This document shows positions 6,586 through 7,022 of a DNA stretch of 7,022 nt, piece by piece. The translations under genes were made by a program, and so were the position numbers. The notes beneath the pieces were generated by a model. That model did not search any database. It was not told where the DNA came from and saw only the letters and a list, made by a program, of their open reading frames with translations. The stretch is from Gemmataceae bacterium (GTDB lineage: Bacteria; Planctomycetota; Planctomycetia; Gemmatales; Gemmataceae). Positions within the stretch are counted from its first letter, which is position 1. Every line of letters starts with the position of its first letter. Where the stretch lies: positions 1 to 7,022 of the forward strand of contig CANLGS010000209.1 of NCBI GenBank assembly GCA_947490035.1, in the 5' to 3' direction.

Positions 6586-6720
6586 TCACATCTCGAGCGG
6601 CACGACGAAGTAGTCCTTCCAAACACCGTGCGCCAAACGGGCCTTGCCCTTCTCGTCGAGCAACCCGCGATCCTTCCAGGCGACGAACAGTTCTGGGGAG
6701 GTGTCATTGATCTTCGCCCA
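6586..6720 (-). pseudogene. C-terminal fragment of an unidentified protein
   Basis: A minus-strand frame of 44 codons plus stop reads as convincing protein: INDTSPELFVAWKDRGLL, then DEKGKARLAHGVWKDYFVVP, ending LEM. Its codons are GC-rich at third positions like the neighbouring genes. The frame is closed directly upstream by TAG (6721-6723) and has no usable start codon or ribosome binding site, so it is probably the 3' remnant of a longer gene. The stop is 45 bp from the end of the convergent zinc-ribbon gene. I do not recognise the family. Low odds remain for chance coding potential. Confidence 0.5.
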
Positions 6721-6744
6721 CTACCCCGAATCGAGCGACGTGCG

Positions 6745-6765
6745 TTGTGGCAGTTTTGTGGCAGT
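6745..6765. repeat. Short tandem direct repeat near the tRNA-Ser remnant
   Basis: TTGTGGCAGT occurs at 6745-6754 and again at 6756-6765, giving an 11-bp period, about one helical turn. This spacing suits paired protein-binding sites, such as integrase arm sites, but the sample is small. Confidence 0.4.
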
Positions 6766-6831
6766 GACAAACACCGAAACGGGCGCTGATCGAGTGTCCG
6801 CCCTTGATATCAACGGCCGCAACTGTACGAT

Positions 6832-7022
6832 TCACAAGAGTTGCTGCATACGGGCGCTGGCATCTGGGCCGCGGTCAGAGAATCCCTCCCTCTCCGCTCC
6901 GAAAGAGCCCGCCCGTGCGGGCTCTTGTTTTTTCAGGGTTTGCGACGCGACCCCCACGGATTTGAACCCGCTTGTCCCGGTTTTGTCCAGGGTCACACAC
7001 CCGGAACAACTGGGAACGACCA
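6832..7022 (-). CDS. Possible 3' end of a tyrosine recombinase (integrase), cut by the window edge
   Basis: A minus-strand frame is open from the right edge (codons from 7020) to TGA at 6832-6834, giving 62 residues. The readable part includes LDKTGTSGFKSVGVASQTL, then KKQEPARAGSFGAEREGF. The second stretch is the antisense translation of the intrinsic terminator and the tRNA-Ser 3' end. Integrase genes in planctomycetes often finish by running through the tRNA they target, giving EREGF-type tails; this is from recall. No catalytic R-H-R-Y residues can be seen because they would lie beyond the window. It may instead be a fortuitous open frame, so treat the integrase label as an inference. Confidence 0.35.
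   Translation of the reverse strand, partial: VVPSCSGCVTLDKTGTSGFKSVGVASQTLKKQEPARAGSFGAEREGFSDRGPDASARMQQLL
6880..6896 (+). other. tRNA-Ser 3'-end remnant, probable integration (att) core
   Basis: GAATCCCTCCCTCTCCG equals the end of a bacterial tRNA-Ser: the last T-loop bases (GAAT), the 3' side of the T-stem (CCCTC), the acceptor strand (CCTCTCC, pairing with a GGAGAGG start) and discriminator G73. CCA is not encoded. Upstream, CGGTCAGA does not supply a T-arm, anticodon arm or variable arm, so no tRNA is made. Integrases commonly use exactly this 3' segment as the crossover site. The adjacent terminator and the integrase-like tail support an att site. Confidence 0.65.
6903..6933 (+). terminator. 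Strong intrinsic terminator after the tRNA-Ser remnant
   Basis: AAGAGCCCGC (6903-6912) and GCGGGCTCTT (6917-6926) form a perfect 10-bp stem with a CCGT loop, followed by G and six T (6928-6933). It lies 6 bp after the tRNA-Ser remnant, as expected for a tRNA terminator carried along with the att core. The other strand lacks a T-tract next to the stem, so it acts on the plus strand. Confidence 0.85.

Larger units (their letters stand above)
6541..6880. other. Region of mobile-element debris after the chaperone operon
   Basis: No intact gene is visible. The region contains a start-less coding fragment on the minus strand (6586-6720), the duplicated 10-mer TTGTGGCAGT at 6745-6754 and 6756-6765 (11-bp period), and a second 10-mer pair ACGGGCGCTG at 6779-6788 and 6850-6859. 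It ends at the tRNA-Ser 3' remnant. Short spaced direct repeats next to an attachment core could be integrase arm-binding sites. No clear terminator for the upstream operon is seen. Confidence 0.45.

Noticed and set aside
6950..6972. tRNA-like GGTTCAAATCC seen on the minus strand near the right edge
   Set aside because: The bases around the loop do not form a five-pair T-stem (third pair is G-G), and no acceptor or anticodon arm is found.

Overview
The window looks like chromosomal DNA from a planctomycete, most probably a member of the Gemmataceae or a close relative. The evidence is the high-GC coding style, the GTGGCACAGGCTGG-type palindromic repeat common in these genomes, and an integrase-like reading frame whose tail runs antisense through a tRNA remnant. 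This placement rests on style and recall, not on a database match.

Layout. Positions 1-351 hold a minus-strand remnant that resembles the N-terminus of an ISKra4-type transposase. Positions 352-635 are non-coding and contain one clean 8+8 bp inverted repeat. Positions 636-4176 encode three plus-strand genes with stop/start overlaps: an 806-residue TPR-rich protein with a Gly/Phe-rich tail, a 100-residue J-domain-like protein, and a 274-residue protein with a GrpE C-terminal beta domain. A 34+34 bp perfect inverted repeat and a terminator-like hairpin then separate these from a full-length DnaK/Hsp70 paralogue (4371-6200). The dnaK stop overlaps the start of a 115-residue zinc-ribbon/helical protein (6193-6540). 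The remainder, 6541-7022, is mobile-element debris: a 44-codon start-less coding fragment, short direct repeats, the last 17 nt of a tRNA-Ser gene with no tRNA body, a strong intrinsic terminator, and the likely 3' end of an integrase gene entering from the right edge.

Function. The core is a self-contained Hsp70 module: DnaK, GrpE-like exchange factor and J-like co-chaperone, plus two helical-repeat proteins that may supply clients or scaffolding. It departs from the housekeeping grpE-dnaJ-dnaK set in several ways. The J domain has PPD where HPD is expected. The only Gly/Phe-rich segment lies at the end of the adjacent TPR protein. The GrpE-like protein has an atypical N-terminal two thirds. 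The DnaK carries a strongly acidic insert in its lid region and has no EEVD-type end. My reading is a lineage-specific, specialised Hsp70 machine; its clients cannot be told from the sequence.
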